A stretch of 39,993 nt of DNA from Planctomycetota bacterium (GTDB lineage: Bacteria > Planctomycetota > Planctomycetia > Pirellulales > Pirellulaceae). This document shows, piece by piece, positions 7,812 through 16,378 of this stretch; position 1 is the stretch's first letter, and each line of letters starts with the position of its first letter. The notes below the pieces were generated by a model. The model did not search any database, had not been told where the DNA came from, and saw nothing but the letters and a program-made list of their open reading frames with translations. Where the stretch lies: positions 1 through 39,993 of the forward strand of contig JAPLNJ010001204.1 of NCBI GenBank assembly GCA_026692885.1, read 5' to 3'. A program made the position numbers and the translations under genes.

Positions 7812-8624
7812 TCATCCGGGCGAGCCGGCCGCACGGGCGGCGAGAAAATCGCGGATGGCAGCGTTGACAGAAGCGGGTTTTTCCAGCGGAGCCAGGTGAC
7901 CGGCGTCGGGGATCTCGATGAACTGGGCGCCGGCGATGCACGCGGCCATCGATCGCATTTCACTGACCGTCGCAATCGCATCCTGCTCGCCACAGACGAC
8001 CAATGTCGGCACCTTGATCTCGCCCAGTTGGCTGGTGAAATCGTGTCGCCGAGCCATGCCGCGGAGGGCCGCGGCCGCTCCGGCAGAGGGTGTCGCCAAC
8101 ATCACACGGCGCGTGGCGGCGATGAGCTCCGGCTGCTGGGCGAACGTCACGGGAGCGAATAGCCGCGGCAGCATTGTCTCGGGCAGCAGACTCACGCCCT
8201 CGGCCAAGACCCGTTCAGCCGTCGCCAGCCGTCCCTGGGCGACATCGGGCGGGTCGGCGAGGGCTCGTGTGTCGCACAGGATCAGCGCAGCCAGCCGTGC
8301 GGGGTGCCGCCGCCAGAACTGCCAGGCGATGTAGCCTCCCATCGAGAGTCCGCAGAACACCACCTGCTCGACCACGCCCAACACGTCCAGCAGCACAGCG
8401 AGATCGTCGGCAAATTGCTCCATTGCAATTTCGCCGGAAGTCGCCAAGCTTCGTCCAAAGCCGCGAAGGTCGGGGGCAATGACGCGGTAGTCCTTGGCGA
8501 GATCGTTAATCTGCCCCTGCCACATCGTGTGATCCAACGGAAATCCGTGCACGAGCAGCAACGACGTGCCGTGCCCCTGATCCAGGACGTGGCAGAGGAT
8601 GTCGTTGACCTTGACGATTGGCAT
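7812..8624 (-). CDS. Alpha/beta hydrolase
   Basis: A 270-residue cytoplasmic alpha/beta hydrolase. HGFPLD at 26-31 forms the oxyanion region, the nucleophile elbow GLSMGG places Ser94, the acid is D215 in GEQDAI, and the base is H243 in AGHLAPLE. All three catalytic residues are intact. The length and the GLSMGG elbow resemble 3-oxoadipate enol-lactonases (PcaD) and related small esterases, but no aromatic-degradation genes are nearby, so the substrate is unassigned. The start codon at 8624 is only 2 bp after the stop of the ABC permease gene, so the two are almost certainly cotranscribed. Confidence 0.92.
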   Translation of the reverse strand: MPIVKVNDILCHVLDQGHGTSLLLVHGFPLDHTMWQGQINDLAKDYRVIAPDLRGFGRSLATSGEIAMEQFADDLAVLLDVLGVVEQVVFCGLSMGGYIAWQFWRRHPARLAALILCDTRALADPPDVAQGRLATAERVLAEGVSLLPETMLPRLFAPVTFAQQPELIAATRRVMLATPSAGAAAALRGMARRHDFTSQLGEIKVPTLVVCGEQDAIATVSEMRSMAACIAGAQFIEIPDAGHLAPLEKPASVNAAIRDFLAARAAGSPG

Positions 8625-8626
8625 GG

Positions 8627-10276
8627 CTAGGCCAGGTCTCGATCTTCAAACAGCAACCAAGCCAGCAGCATGGCAATCAGGCTGTAGATCAGGCAATACA
8701 CCAGGGCCCAGGCCAGGTAGAGGTGGGGCACCGGCAGGCCCGCGGCCACGGCCGCCTGAATGTTGAAGTGGTCGAGATTAGGGAAGATGGTGGCAATCAG
8801 CTGGCCGAAGAACTGCACGAATACAAACTGCCCCATTGAGGACTGCACGATCAGCGGCGTCAGATGGCCGAGTACGTAGATGGCAAAGGAAATCACGAAA
8901 TTGGCCAACAGCGGCAGACGGGTCGAGATGGCCACACTGACGGCCGCCAGGACGACCGTCTCCAGGAATGCCAAGACCAACCCCGGGACCGTGTAGACCA
9001 TCTCCAGGTGGCACAACTGCCACGTCACGTCTTGGGTGGTCGAGTTCTCCTTGCCATCGTAGATCGGCTTGTAGGCGGTGACGAGCAACAGCAGCAACCC
9101 CAGCACGACAAACAGCAGGACGACGGTCCACACGATGCCGAGAAACTTGCCCAGAATGAACGAGCGTCGCCCGATAGGCTTGGACAACACGGTCAGCGCC
9201 GTCTTGCCGTCGAGCTCATCCGCGACGGAATTTCCGGCGGCCCATACGGCCTGGAAAATTCCCAGGATCATGATCGACGTCAAGCCGGTGTCTTTGAGGA
9301 CTTTGATGTCTTCGCCGAACGTGTTGTACGGAATAAAGACATAGGCTACGAGAATCACGACCCCCAGCGTCAGCAGGATGGCGAACAGCGGTTGAGCCAC
9401 CTCGTTCTTGTAGGTGGATAAGGCGATGGCGGACAAACGAGGAGCCAAGACCTGTTGGAGCAGGTACAGCAGAAATACCGCCACGATGGAGATGGCCATG
9501 ACGGGTATCGTCACGATCTCCGGATGCGGCGGGGCCATGATCGACGTCAGTTCGAAGTGCGCGGGTTGGCCACCCAGATTTCGCACGTATAGCTTCGAGA
9601 CATCCCCTTCCAGGAACGGATTGACCGTCTGGATGCCCTTGATCCATGAGAGTTCCTCTCCTGCGATCACGTCGATCGATGCTCCGGGCCTGGTTTCCAC
9701 GAAGGGACGCGTCGAGATGGACAGATTCTGATCGCTGCGAAAGACCAGAAAGCGGGTCTCACTCTGGCTGATCGACACCGGCAATTCGTGCGCGACGGGA
9801 TCGGAAAACTCGGCCTTCGCATCCTCCAGACCCGAAACGGACACTTCGAACGTTTCGGTCCTGGACCCCATGTACGGCAGACGGGTCAGCGACGCGAGCA
9901 GGTCGAGCGGCTCCCGAATCAGCAAGGTCCCAAGGATGCCGAAACTGGCCAACGATACCGTGATCACGAACAACGGCCGAAGCACGCCTTCGCGCACGGC
10001 CAGGGGTACCTCAGCCACCGTGCGTCGCGACACCAGCCGGCAGATGGGCCGGACGAACCGTCGGAAACCTTCCGGCGTTTCGCCGCGTTGGCCTGGCGCG
10101 GAGCGCGGATCAGCGAGGTAACCCAGTCCCGGAATCCGCGAGAGGATGGCCAACAGCAACCAAAGCAGAAATAGCAGCAGCAGCCCTGCCAACGCGCCGA
10201 CGCCGAGCAACCAAATCGGCGTCAGCCAGTTGTTGATCCACGGAGCGACCGCTCCGACGATTGCCAGCATGCTCAT
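8627..10276 (-). CDS. ABC-2-type transporter permease
   Basis: A 549-residue inner-membrane protein. Transmembrane segments lie near residues 15-50 and 105-125. A soluble beta-rich region of about 130 residues follows (from about 130 to 260, FEVSVSGLEDAKAEFSD onward), then at least six further hydrophobic segments. The stretch ADELDGKTALTVLSKPIGR before a membrane segment is characteristic of ABC-2 permeases of the NosY/GldF type. No ATP-binding partner is encoded beside it, which is odd for this family; the ATPase must be elsewhere. A second ATG lies two codons in. The downstream hydrolase follows after 2 bp. Cargo is unknown. Confidence 0.82.
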   Translation of the reverse strand: MSMLAIVGAVAPWINNWLTPIWLLGVGALAGLLLLFLLWLLLAILSRIPGLGYLADPRSAPGQRGETPEGFRRFVRPICRLVSRRTVAEVPLAVREGVLRPLFVITVSLASFGILGTLLIREPLDLLASLTRLPYMGSRTETFEVSVSGLEDAKAEFSDPVAHELPVSISQSETRFLVFRSDQNLSISTRPFVETRPGASIDVIAGEELSWIKGIQTVNPFLEGDVSKLYVRNLGGQPAHFELTSIMAPPHPEIVTIPVMAISIVAVFLLYLLQQVLAPRLSAIALSTYKNEVAQPLFAILLTLGVVILVAYVFIPYNTFGEDIKVLKDTGLTSIMILGIFQAVWAAGNSVADELDGKTALTVLSKPIGRRSFILGKFLGIVWTVVLLFVVLGLLLLLVTAYKPIYDGKENSTTQDVTWQLCHLEMVYTVPGLVLAFLETVVLAAVSVAISTRLPLLANFVISFAIYVLGHLTPLIVQSSMGQFVFVQFFGQLIATIFPNLDHFNIQAAVAAGLPVPHLYLAWALVYCLIYSLIAMLLAWLLFEDRDLA

Positions 10277-10392
10277 GGGTTGAATCCCTGGAGTGTTTTC
10301 CTAAGTCCCCAACTGTTCGTGTTAACGCTTGTACGAAGCTAACTGGAAGGTGGTTCGGTCGATAGGGCCGCGAATTCGTCCGAGTTGTTCGT

Positions 10393-10680
10393 CTACCGTC
10401 GTAACGTAAAGTCTTTGAATTCCCCGGTAGCCAGCAGTTCTTGGAGCATGACATCGCGAATATTTCCGCTCATCGCCTCGGCCAAGTCGTGCAAGAACGC
10501 CTCGATTTCTGCCAGCGCGCCCTCGACCACCAGTCGCACGCTCCCGTCCGATTCATTCCGCACGAAGCCGGTCACTGCGTACCCACGGGCCATGCGGACC
10601 GTCGTGAAACGAAACCCGACGCCCTGCACATCGCCCCGATACCGCACTTCTCGCCGCTGCGGTGTCGAGCCGCTCAACAC
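10393..10680 (-). CDS. acyP: Acylphosphatase
   Basis: A 95-residue small cytoplasmic enzyme that hydrolyses acyl phosphates. The signature YRGDVQGVGFRFTT carries the phosphate-binding loop and catalytic arginine, and GFVRNESDGSVRLVVEG carries the catalytic asparagine. The GTG at 10680 was chosen over an upstream ATG at 10725. GGGGGGAG lies 6 bases before it, a possible -10 element (TATATT) lies between the two candidate starts, and 95 residues is the normal family size. The ABC permease gene follows 116 bp downstream on the same strand. Confidence 0.9.
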   Translation of the reverse strand: MLSGSTPQRREVRYRGDVQGVGFRFTTVRMARGYAVTGFVRNESDGSVRLVVEGALAEIEAFLHDLAEAMSGNIRDVMLQELLATGEFKDFTLRR

Positions 10681-11056
10681 GCGAGTCTCCCCCCAGAAAA
10701 ACGAAAACGCTAAATATAGAGGCAATCGCCCGCGTCTACCAGAGCCGATGTCAGCCGAACCCGCCCCGAGTTCGAAGATTGCGCCGACAGCGTCGCTGGG
10801 GGCGCAGGAACTGGTTCGTAGCAGAAGAAGTCGTGAGCCTTCCGCCGTTTCGCGAGCTAGCGGCCTGAATTCTCACGATTTCGGCTACGACTTTTCTCGT
10901 GAGTTTACCGGTCTTCTGCAAGCCCGTTCCTGCACCCTCGCGCCGGTCTGCGGCCCCAACGCCATTGACGCTGCCGGCTAAATTCGGTAACGTCCCCGCC
11001 CCGAACTGCATTTCCCCTGCTGGATGTCTATGCAGTCCATGGAACGGAAGGCTGGT
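10681..11056. other. Divergent spacer between acylphosphatase and a secreted-protein gene
   Basis: No gene is seen. The only AT-rich patch is around 10705-10720, interpreted as the acylphosphatase promoter. The plus-strand gene start at 11057 has its ribosome-binding site at 11046-11051. I see no strong repeat here, which sets this spacer apart from most others in the window. Confidence 0.55.
10713..10718 (-). promoter_or_regulatory. Possible -10 element of acylphosphatase gene
   Basis: TATATT on the minus strand, about 33 bases before the GTG start. No good -35 hexamer is seen at the right distance, so this is a weak call. If true, transcription starts downstream of the alternative ATG at 10725 and supports the GTG start. 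Confidence 0.3.
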
Positions 11057-12184
11057 ATGACCGAAACCGACTCCCGACCTCGTACCCGCGTATCGCCTCA
11101 CAAGACCTTAACCATCGTCATTGGCGGCTGTTTGCTGCTGCTGGCAGACGCTTTCGCAGCCGGCCCGGGCGTCATGCCACACGGAGGCGTCCTGGTGTTA
11201 CGCAATGGCGAGGTGTTGCGGGGACAAATTACGCAGGCCGGCGACCGTTACATCGTGACGTGGGGCGACGGCGGCGAGGTGCGAGTCCCGGCGGGTGACG
11301 TAGAAATGAGCTGCCGCGACCTGGAGGAAGCCTATCTCCGTAAGCGTGTCACTGCCGAATTGGGTGGTTTGGGGCGGCATTTGGAGCTGGCGGATTGGTG
11401 CCTGCGTCATACGTTGCTGGCTCAGGCGGCAGATGAAGTTTTGGCCGCGACTGCCATCGAGCCGAACCATCCGCGGATCCGCATGCTGGAACGTCGTCTA
11501 CAACTGGCGGCAGGTCAGTCCGCACCCCAACTCAGTTCTCCCGTACGGCCGCAGGCTGAAGTCAATCTGTCCAAGATGGAGCAGACCCTCCGCGAACTGC
11601 CGGATGCCGCAGTGGAGAAGTACACCGTGCATCTGCAGCCGCTGCTGCTCAATCGCTGCGGAGCCAATACTTGCCATGGTGTCGCCAGTAACTCGGAATA
11701 TCGCCTGATGCGGCCATCCTGGGGCAAGACCGTAACGCGACGGTACACTCAGCGGAATCTCTTTGCCACGCTGCAACAGATCAATACCCGGTGCCCCGAA
11801 CAGAGTCCACTGCTGACTGTGCCCAGCGCACCGCATGGATCGCTGGATCGTGCAGCCTTCGGGGAGCGGGATCAACCCCACGTCAAGATGCTGGAAGAAT
11901 GGCTGAGACAGGTCGCGAAGCAGGATGTGGGGCCGGCCCCGAAAACCATCAGCACGGCGTCGTCCCCGCTTCTGCAATCCGGTGTTTCACAACCCCAGTT
12001 CTCGCCCCAGGGACCAGCCCCCAAGACGGCGGCGGCAACACCTCCAGCCGATCAGACCCCCATCCCAAGTTTCGGACCTCGACTGCGGCCGCTGCCCTAC
12101 GACGGCTTCGTGCCGCGCGATGCCCTCGACCCCGAGATCTTCAACCGCCGCTTCTTCGGGACCGATGCGGCTAGTCCAAAGTGA
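11057..12184 (+). CDS. Secreted planctomycete protein with CxxxxCH motif
   Basis: A 375-residue exported protein of unknown function. The ATG at 11057 was chosen because GGAAGG lies 5 bases upstream and a signal peptide follows directly (TLTIVIGGCLLLLADAFAAG); an in-frame ATG at 11024 would add 11 residues. After the signal comes a small beta-rich domain (VLVLRNGEVLRGQITQAGDR), then a helical part. A cysteine motif CGANTCHG follows (C201, C206, H207), spaced CxxxxCH like one motif in the giant protein at 33711. The C-terminal third is rich in proline, alanine and glutamine, ending in the FVPRDALDPEIFNRRFF stretch. Haem attachment is possible but unproven. The 3' end overlaps the convergent NUDIX gene by 14 bp. 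Confidence 0.8.
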   Translation: MTETDSRPRTRVSPHKTLTIVIGGCLLLLADAFAAGPGVMPHGGVLVLRNGEVLRGQITQAGDRYIVTWGDGGEVRVPAGDVEMSCRDLEEAYLRKRVTAELGGLGRHLELADWCLRHTLLAQAADEVLAATAIEPNHPRIRMLERRLQLAAGQSAPQLSSPVRPQAEVNLSKMEQTLRELPDAAVEKYTVHLQPLLLNRCGANTCHGVASNSEYRLMRPSWGKTVTRRYTQRNLFATLQQINTRCPEQSPLLTVPSAPHGSLDRAAFGERDQPHVKMLEEWLRQVAKQDVGPAPKTISTASSPLLQSGVSQPQFSPQGPAPKTAAATPPADQTPIPSFGPRLRPLPYDGFVPRDALDPEIFNRRFFGTDAASPK

Positions 12185-12503
12185 ATTGGCCGCTGCGCTG
12201 TGGATGGGGCCGTAGTTCCCGCTCCGAGCCCCATGACACGGACCACCACGCCAGCGACACTCGCCACGGCGTGACACTCTGCCAGACACGGATCAGCGGC
12301 TCCAGCTGGCAGCCCAATTCTTCCTGCAACTCCCGCTGCAGGGCCTGGACTTCCGTCTCACCGTGCTCAATGCCACCACCTGGAAAACAATAGCTGCCCG
12401 GCGCCTCGACATGAGCCGAACGCCGAATCACCAGGAACTTCTCCGCTCGGCGAATGACAGCCACGACTCCGCGGCGCAAGGGCTCAGCGTGCGGATCCGA
12501 CAT
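12171..12503 (-). CDS. NUDIX hydrolase, C-terminally short
   Basis: A 110-residue protein. The NUDIX box is complete (GGGIEHGETEVQALQREL then QEELG), so metal-dependent pyrophosphate cleavage of a nucleotide-type substrate is plausible. Typical relatives are 130-150 residues and continue with a strand and the helix carrying the substrate wall. Here the protein stops after HPQRSGQFTLD, 14 bp inside the convergent gene's 3' end. No other frame downstream restores the missing part. The gene may therefore be truncated or a minimal variant. Its ATG is 10 bp from the end of a dispersed repeat, so the repeat occupies its promoter region. Confidence 0.75.
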   Translation of the reverse strand: MSDPHAEPLRRGVVAVIRRAEKFLVIRRSAHVEAPGSYCFPGGGIEHGETEVQALQRELQEELGCQLEPLIRVWQSVTPWRVSLAWWSVSWGSERELRPHPQRSGQFTLD

Positions 12504-12513
12504 GCGTGTTCCC

Positions 12514-12622
12514 GGAGAGGCTGTGAAAGAATCGTAGGGTGGGTTGTACCCACCACAACTACTTGTATCTGGTGGGCACAGCCCACCCTACGCATTGTGC
12601 AAGCCTGGTTGCCCGATTTGAT
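12514..12622 (-). repeat. Dispersed ~107-bp element, copy 2 (reversed)
   Basis: Read on the minus strand it runs ATCAAATCGGGCAACCAGGC, TTGCACAATGC, the GTAGGGTGGGCTG palindrome, then TTCTTTCACAGCCTCTCC. It matches copies 1 and 3 in core and flanks. It fills nearly all of the 143-bp spacer between two minus-strand genes. Confidence 0.88.
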
Positions 12623-12646
12623 TTCTCACGGTCTCGCGGCGGACGT

Positions 12647-13522
12647 CTAGCTTCCCGGTGGTAGAGGACTCACCGCTCTCCGCGGACTCTTGCGGTGGAA
12701 CAGGAACACGCGGCGGCCCGCTTCGTCCTTGTCGTCGCCGATTCCGTAGTCCAGCAGTTCGAGCGTACTGCGCCGCACAATTCGTCCGGCCTCGTTCAAT
12801 TCCTTGGAGGTGTTTGCCACCACGCCCCCTGGCACATCAGGGCAGTAGACCTCCACGGTGACCGTCGTGCCTTTGTCGTGTTGCTGCAAGGTGCGAATAA
12901 AGGCTGCGGTCTTGATTTCCGCTAACACTTTGTAGGGCATGGCGACCGCTATCACATCGGCCACACTGGACTGGCGCGGCGGTAGGTCTGGAGAGCTGCC
13001 GACAGACTTCACTTCTCGCTTCAGCACGTACGGCGCCACACGGTCCGAGTAGTAGATGACGCTGATGGCTCTGGATGGTCCCGCGCCGATGGTGCCTTCC
13101 AGCCGGTCGCACGGCGTCTTCAAGCCTCCCAACTCGAACATTTCGGTGCCGATTTTCTTGAGCGTGTTTCCTTCGCCGCTCGTTTCCCCCTGGTAACCAA
13201 GGCAGACGGTCTTGGGCTGAGCCAGGAAGCGTTTGCCGGAGACTTCGACCGTGATTTCCGATTGCACCACGAATCCTTTGTCATCCAGTTCCACCAGCGT
13301 CGTCTTTGTTTCCGTGGTACTGACAGCGGTCACACTGCCCTGGGCATTGACCTCCTCAGTCAATTTGCGAACCTTAGTCCATGCGCCGACCTCGAAGCGG
13401 CCCCACGCGTGTTTATCACGGGGAATCACCGCGGTCTGTGCAGGGGCCACCGTCGTGGCCAGCCATACGCCAAGCAAAGACGTGATTGCGGTCAGCCGGG
13501 AAATAGCGAGGGGCGGGTTCAA
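12647..13522 (-). CDS. Secreted protein of unknown function
   Basis: A 291-residue exported protein that I do not recognise. The start is a TTG at 13522: the nearest ATG upstream is out of frame and hits a stop, and CGAGGA lies upstream. A signal peptide follows (SRLTAITSLLGVWLATTVAP). The mature part is beta-rich and begins HAWGRFEVGAWTKVRKLTEE, with many threonine/valine strands. Three cysteines are visible (VCLGYQ, TPCDRL, VYCPD), with no haem or lipoprotein motif. No active-site pattern is visible. It precedes the NUDIX gene on the same strand with only a repeat between them. Confidence 0.7.
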   Translation of the reverse strand: MNPPLAISRLTAITSLLGVWLATTVAPAQTAVIPRDKHAWGRFEVGAWTKVRKLTEEVNAQGSVTAVSTTETKTTLVELDDKGFVVQSEITVEVSGKRFLAQPKTVCLGYQGETSGEGNTLKKIGTEMFELGGLKTPCDRLEGTIGAGPSRAISVIYYSDRVAPYVLKREVKSVGSSPDLPPRQSSVADVIAVAMPYKVLAEIKTAAFIRTLQQHDKGTTVTVEVYCPDVPGGVVANTSKELNEAGRIVRRSTLELLDYGIGDDKDEAGRRVFLFHRKSPRRAVSPLPPGS

Positions 13523-13738
13523 CGTAGCATAATCCTCGAACGGTTAATACGAATCTGATCCAGGCTATTGTGGCCCTTTGGTCATTCAACGCAAACCCCT
13601 CCTGTAAGGGGAGACACGCCAACGGGGCCGATTCGAGGGGATGGTTCGTACTGGTCGTAGCGTCTGCACAAGACAGCACGGCAAACGACGGCGGCTCGTT
13701 TCCCTTGCTTGCGAACCAACGGCAGATCAGCCGGAGAG

Positions 13739-14092
13739 TTACGTCCCCGGTTGGCCACGATCAGGCTCTTTGAGTGCGAACAAACGGCGTCTACCATCGA
13801 GTCCTGTTACCTGCAGCCGCCTTTTGCCGACTATTTTGCCCACGAGCGTTCCATCCGGCACAGGCATCCGCACGGTGCCGTCGCCAGCGATGTACTGGTA
13901 TCCGGAAGTCGAGGCCAACTTGCCGCTGTGGTCAAATACCGATACTCGCCCGTACTGATCGAAAAACAGTTTCTCCCCTCGCGGTCCTGACCACTCTCCG
14001 ACGAGGGACGGAGTCGAGTCTCCCAGCTTGTTACAGGAGGTGAACAGGGACAAACAAATCGTGCTGATGACAGCCAAGGCGAATAGTCTCAT
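13739..14092 (-). CDS. Small lipoprotein of unknown function
   Basis: A 117-residue protein with a lipoprotein signal: MRLFALAVISTICLSLFTSC gives a lipobox FTSC with the cysteine at residue 20, so it should be lipid-anchored. The mature 97 residues look like a small beta-barrel (LVGEWSGPRGEKLFFDQYGR, then GTVRMPVPDGTLVGKIVGKR), similar in pattern to short domains that report on GEW-type lipocalin-like folds. No enzymatic motif is seen. It is isolated, with spacers of about 200 bp on both sides. Confidence 0.72.
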   Translation of the reverse strand: MRLFALAVISTICLSLFTSCNKLGDSTPSLVGEWSGPRGEKLFFDQYGRVSVFDHSGKLASTSGYQYIAGDGTVRMPVPDGTLVGKIVGKRRLQVTGLDGRRRLFALKEPDRGQPGT

Positions 14093-14204
14093 CCGAACTA
14101 CCTCTCATGTTGACGGGGCGTTGCAGCCCGTTATGATAATCACCCGACCTCTGATCGGCCAAGAAAAAAGCAACGATCCTTCCGGGCTTACGCCTGTCAA
14201 GAAA

Positions 14205-14254
14205 TCGTAGGGCGGAATTCATTCCGCCGTAGCAGACTAAAGTCCGCTCTACGA
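14205..14254. repeat. Palindromic repeat around GGCGGAATTCATTCCGCC
   Basis: GGCGGAATTCATTCCGCC (14211-14228) is a near-perfect palindrome followed by a second weaker one (AGCAGACTAAAGTCCGCT). Both are enclosed by CGTAG and CTACG. It lies in the spacer between the lipoprotein gene and the downstream end of the helicase/paralogue unit. Confidence 0.8.
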
Positions 14255-14285
14255 CGAAACCACGGTGTTGTTCCGTGCCAGATAC

Positions 14286-16229
14286 CTACGGGGCGTCGAT
14301 CTGCTGGCGAATCAGTTCCGTCAGTGCCTGGGGATTTGTCTCGTCCAGACGCTTGAGGATCCGGTTCCAGCGATAGGCCAAGCTTCCGGCCTCATTCCAG
14401 GTGCGGTGAGCGAACAGGTTATCAAAAGCTCGCTGACGGCTGCGATAGTCCTGCTGGATTTTGCAAAACTGCGCACAAAAGGCTTGCAAGTAGGCGGCTG
14501 CAAATTCCGCCGGTCGGGAAACCAAGGACAGGCGTTTACGGACGGGTCTAGCGTAGTCTACGGCGAAGGACGCGAGTTCGCTGGTGTAGTCCGTGAAAGT
14601 GCCCATTTGATCCACCACCAGGATTTCTGTCGGCAGACCCGTCTGATCTTCGATGAGGACCTCGTCGCCATCATCAAAAACCACCGGTCCGTTCAAGTCG
14701 CGGCGGCCGACGATCATGTTGGGCGCCGCGGCAAGGCCCAACAGACGAGCTAACCGCAGGGCGAAGGCGTCGTTCTTGTAGCGATGATTGGGCACCTTGT
14801 CCGTGGCGACGCCACGAATGTAATCCCGCTCAAAAAACGGCGACCAGATGGTCCGGCCTCGGCATTCCGCACACGTCCCCGCGTAAATCTCCTCGAGCTT
14901 GCCCGCCACGAGACGTGGGAGGATATTCATGCCGAGTTGCCGACATGCCAGACGCCGATCCAACACGTAGTCCGTGTACTCTTCGGTGTCCAACATGGCC
15001 TGCAGCAGATCTTTCCCCTCATTGAGTCGTTCGGCTACCCCGTATTTCTGCATCCGTATGACTTTGACGATTTCCTGCTGGCTGTCGCAAGGTTTGATTT
15101 CGGCAAGGAACACGTCGCGACGTCCGCGGAGTATCCGGCTGCGCGATAGCGACTCCACCACCCGGCCGACGTTGACGTATTCCAGGTCTCCGTACTCCCG
15201 GATGAAATTGAAAATGAACCCCAACACTTTGTCATCGCAGAGCGGGTCACGCGGTTGGCGATCCGAGCGATTGCCAAAAATCGGATCGAGAATGAATTCG
15301 CCATGTTCGCAGCGGCCCCCAGGCAGCCATTCGATCTGCATAAAGAACTCGGAACTCAGGCCCAGAAACGTTTCTTCGGGGACCATTTCGTCGCGTTCGG
15401 CAATCAGCTTGACGAACATTCGATTCCGCCACTCCACAAAGCTCACGTCATCCTGCCGCAAGCCCATGGGCACCGAGCAGAAGAACTTCTCCCGCAAGAC
15501 GGCGTAGGCGGCCTCGAGCTGGGCCTTGTCCGCATCCAAGAAGTCGCAGGCCGCAAAGTCCCGCTTCGAAAAGGACTTGTCGGCCAAGAAGAAGGCGACC
15601 TCCGGGTTACCGAAGCGGTTCGTCCGGGCTGAATGCTGCTGGATTTCATACAGCATTTGCCGCCGCTCGCTCTCCGGCCATTCGGCCAGACGGGAGAACT
15701 CGTGGCAGGTCAAGAAACGCGTCCCGGTGGAGTTGTTGTAGTAGTAAATCTGGCGTCCGCCGATGCCGATCCGGGAACTGCAGATCATCCGGATCATTTC
15801 GTCCGTGGACTTCGGCAGCGGTGTAATGCGCCAGCATTCGCCCCGGCGTTTTACGGCCTCGTGGACTTTCTCGTTGCGGGCGTACAGGAACCGCACCTGA
15901 CGCGTGGAGGAGAATTGCGTGAGAATTTCGTCCGCCTGGAAGGCCAACGCCATGTTGTCGGGATCCGGACGGATCAGGATCGTGTTGTCCTCCATGATCA
16001 AGTCGACGGCGTTGGCCCACTCCGCCGCCCGTTCTTGTTCACTCAGCGGGAGCTGCCCTTTTCTGATCCGTTCCTCGTCCAGAGTATCCAGGTAGGCCAG
16101 GCGTTGTGTGGCGTGGATCCCCGGCAGTGTGATCAACGTCCTGGTGTAAGGAAAGATCGTGCCAATCCGTGACAGCAACCGCCCGTTGGCGTCTTTAGCC
16201 AAGGGATGTGAACCAATAATCCTGGGCAT
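14286..16229 (-). CDS. Conserved protein of unknown function, tandem paralogue B
   Basis: A protein of 647 residues from ATG 16229 (a second ATG sits one codon upstream). It is collinear with the gene at 16379-18322, with only a one-residue gap seen. Shared landmarks include GIHATQRL (near 38), IRPD...FQADE (near 87-102), YYYN...TCHEF (162-178), GFIFNFIREYGDLEYVN (338-354), GRVVESL, GVATDK, APNMIVGR (503-510) and VVFDDGDEVLIED (517-529). There is no signal peptide or membrane segment, so it is probably cytoplasmic. A CAEC pair near 454-457 is absent from the paralogue. A kinase-like reading (lysine strand IVKVIRMQK, then PNMIVG and FDDGDEVLIED as metal-binding loops) is only a hypothesis. It is the last gene of the helicase unit, 149 bp after paralogue A. 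Confidence 0.8.
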   Translation of the reverse strand: MPRIIGSHPLAKDANGRLLSRIGTIFPYTRTLITLPGIHATQRLAYLDTLDEERIRKGQLPLSEQERAAEWANAVDLIMEDNTILIRPDPDNMALAFQADEILTQFSSTRQVRFLYARNEKVHEAVKRRGECWRITPLPKSTDEMIRMICSSRIGIGGRQIYYYNNSTGTRFLTCHEFSRLAEWPESERRQMLYEIQQHSARTNRFGNPEVAFFLADKSFSKRDFAACDFLDADKAQLEAAYAVLREKFFCSVPMGLRQDDVSFVEWRNRMFVKLIAERDEMVPEETFLGLSSEFFMQIEWLPGGRCEHGEFILDPIFGNRSDRQPRDPLCDDKVLGFIFNFIREYGDLEYVNVGRVVESLSRSRILRGRRDVFLAEIKPCDSQQEIVKVIRMQKYGVAERLNEGKDLLQAMLDTEEYTDYVLDRRLACRQLGMNILPRLVAGKLEEIYAGTCAECRGRTIWSPFFERDYIRGVATDKVPNHRYKNDAFALRLARLLGLAAAPNMIVGRRDLNGPVVFDDGDEVLIEDQTGLPTEILVVDQMGTFTDYTSELASFAVDYARPVRKRLSLVSRPAEFAAAYLQAFCAQFCKIQQDYRSRQRAFDNLFAHRTWNEAGSLAYRWNRILKRLDETNPQALTELIRQQIDAP

Positions 16230-16378
16230 CATTTCGCCGTCTCCGCCTGTTCCCGGAACCGTAATGCGGCCGCTCTTAGGCCCGCGGCCAGAAATCGTGT
16301 ATCTGCCACAGTATACCTGATCGGCGAGTGGGCTTCAGTCCATTTCCACCGCAGTGACGAACTGCTCCGAAACCTGGC

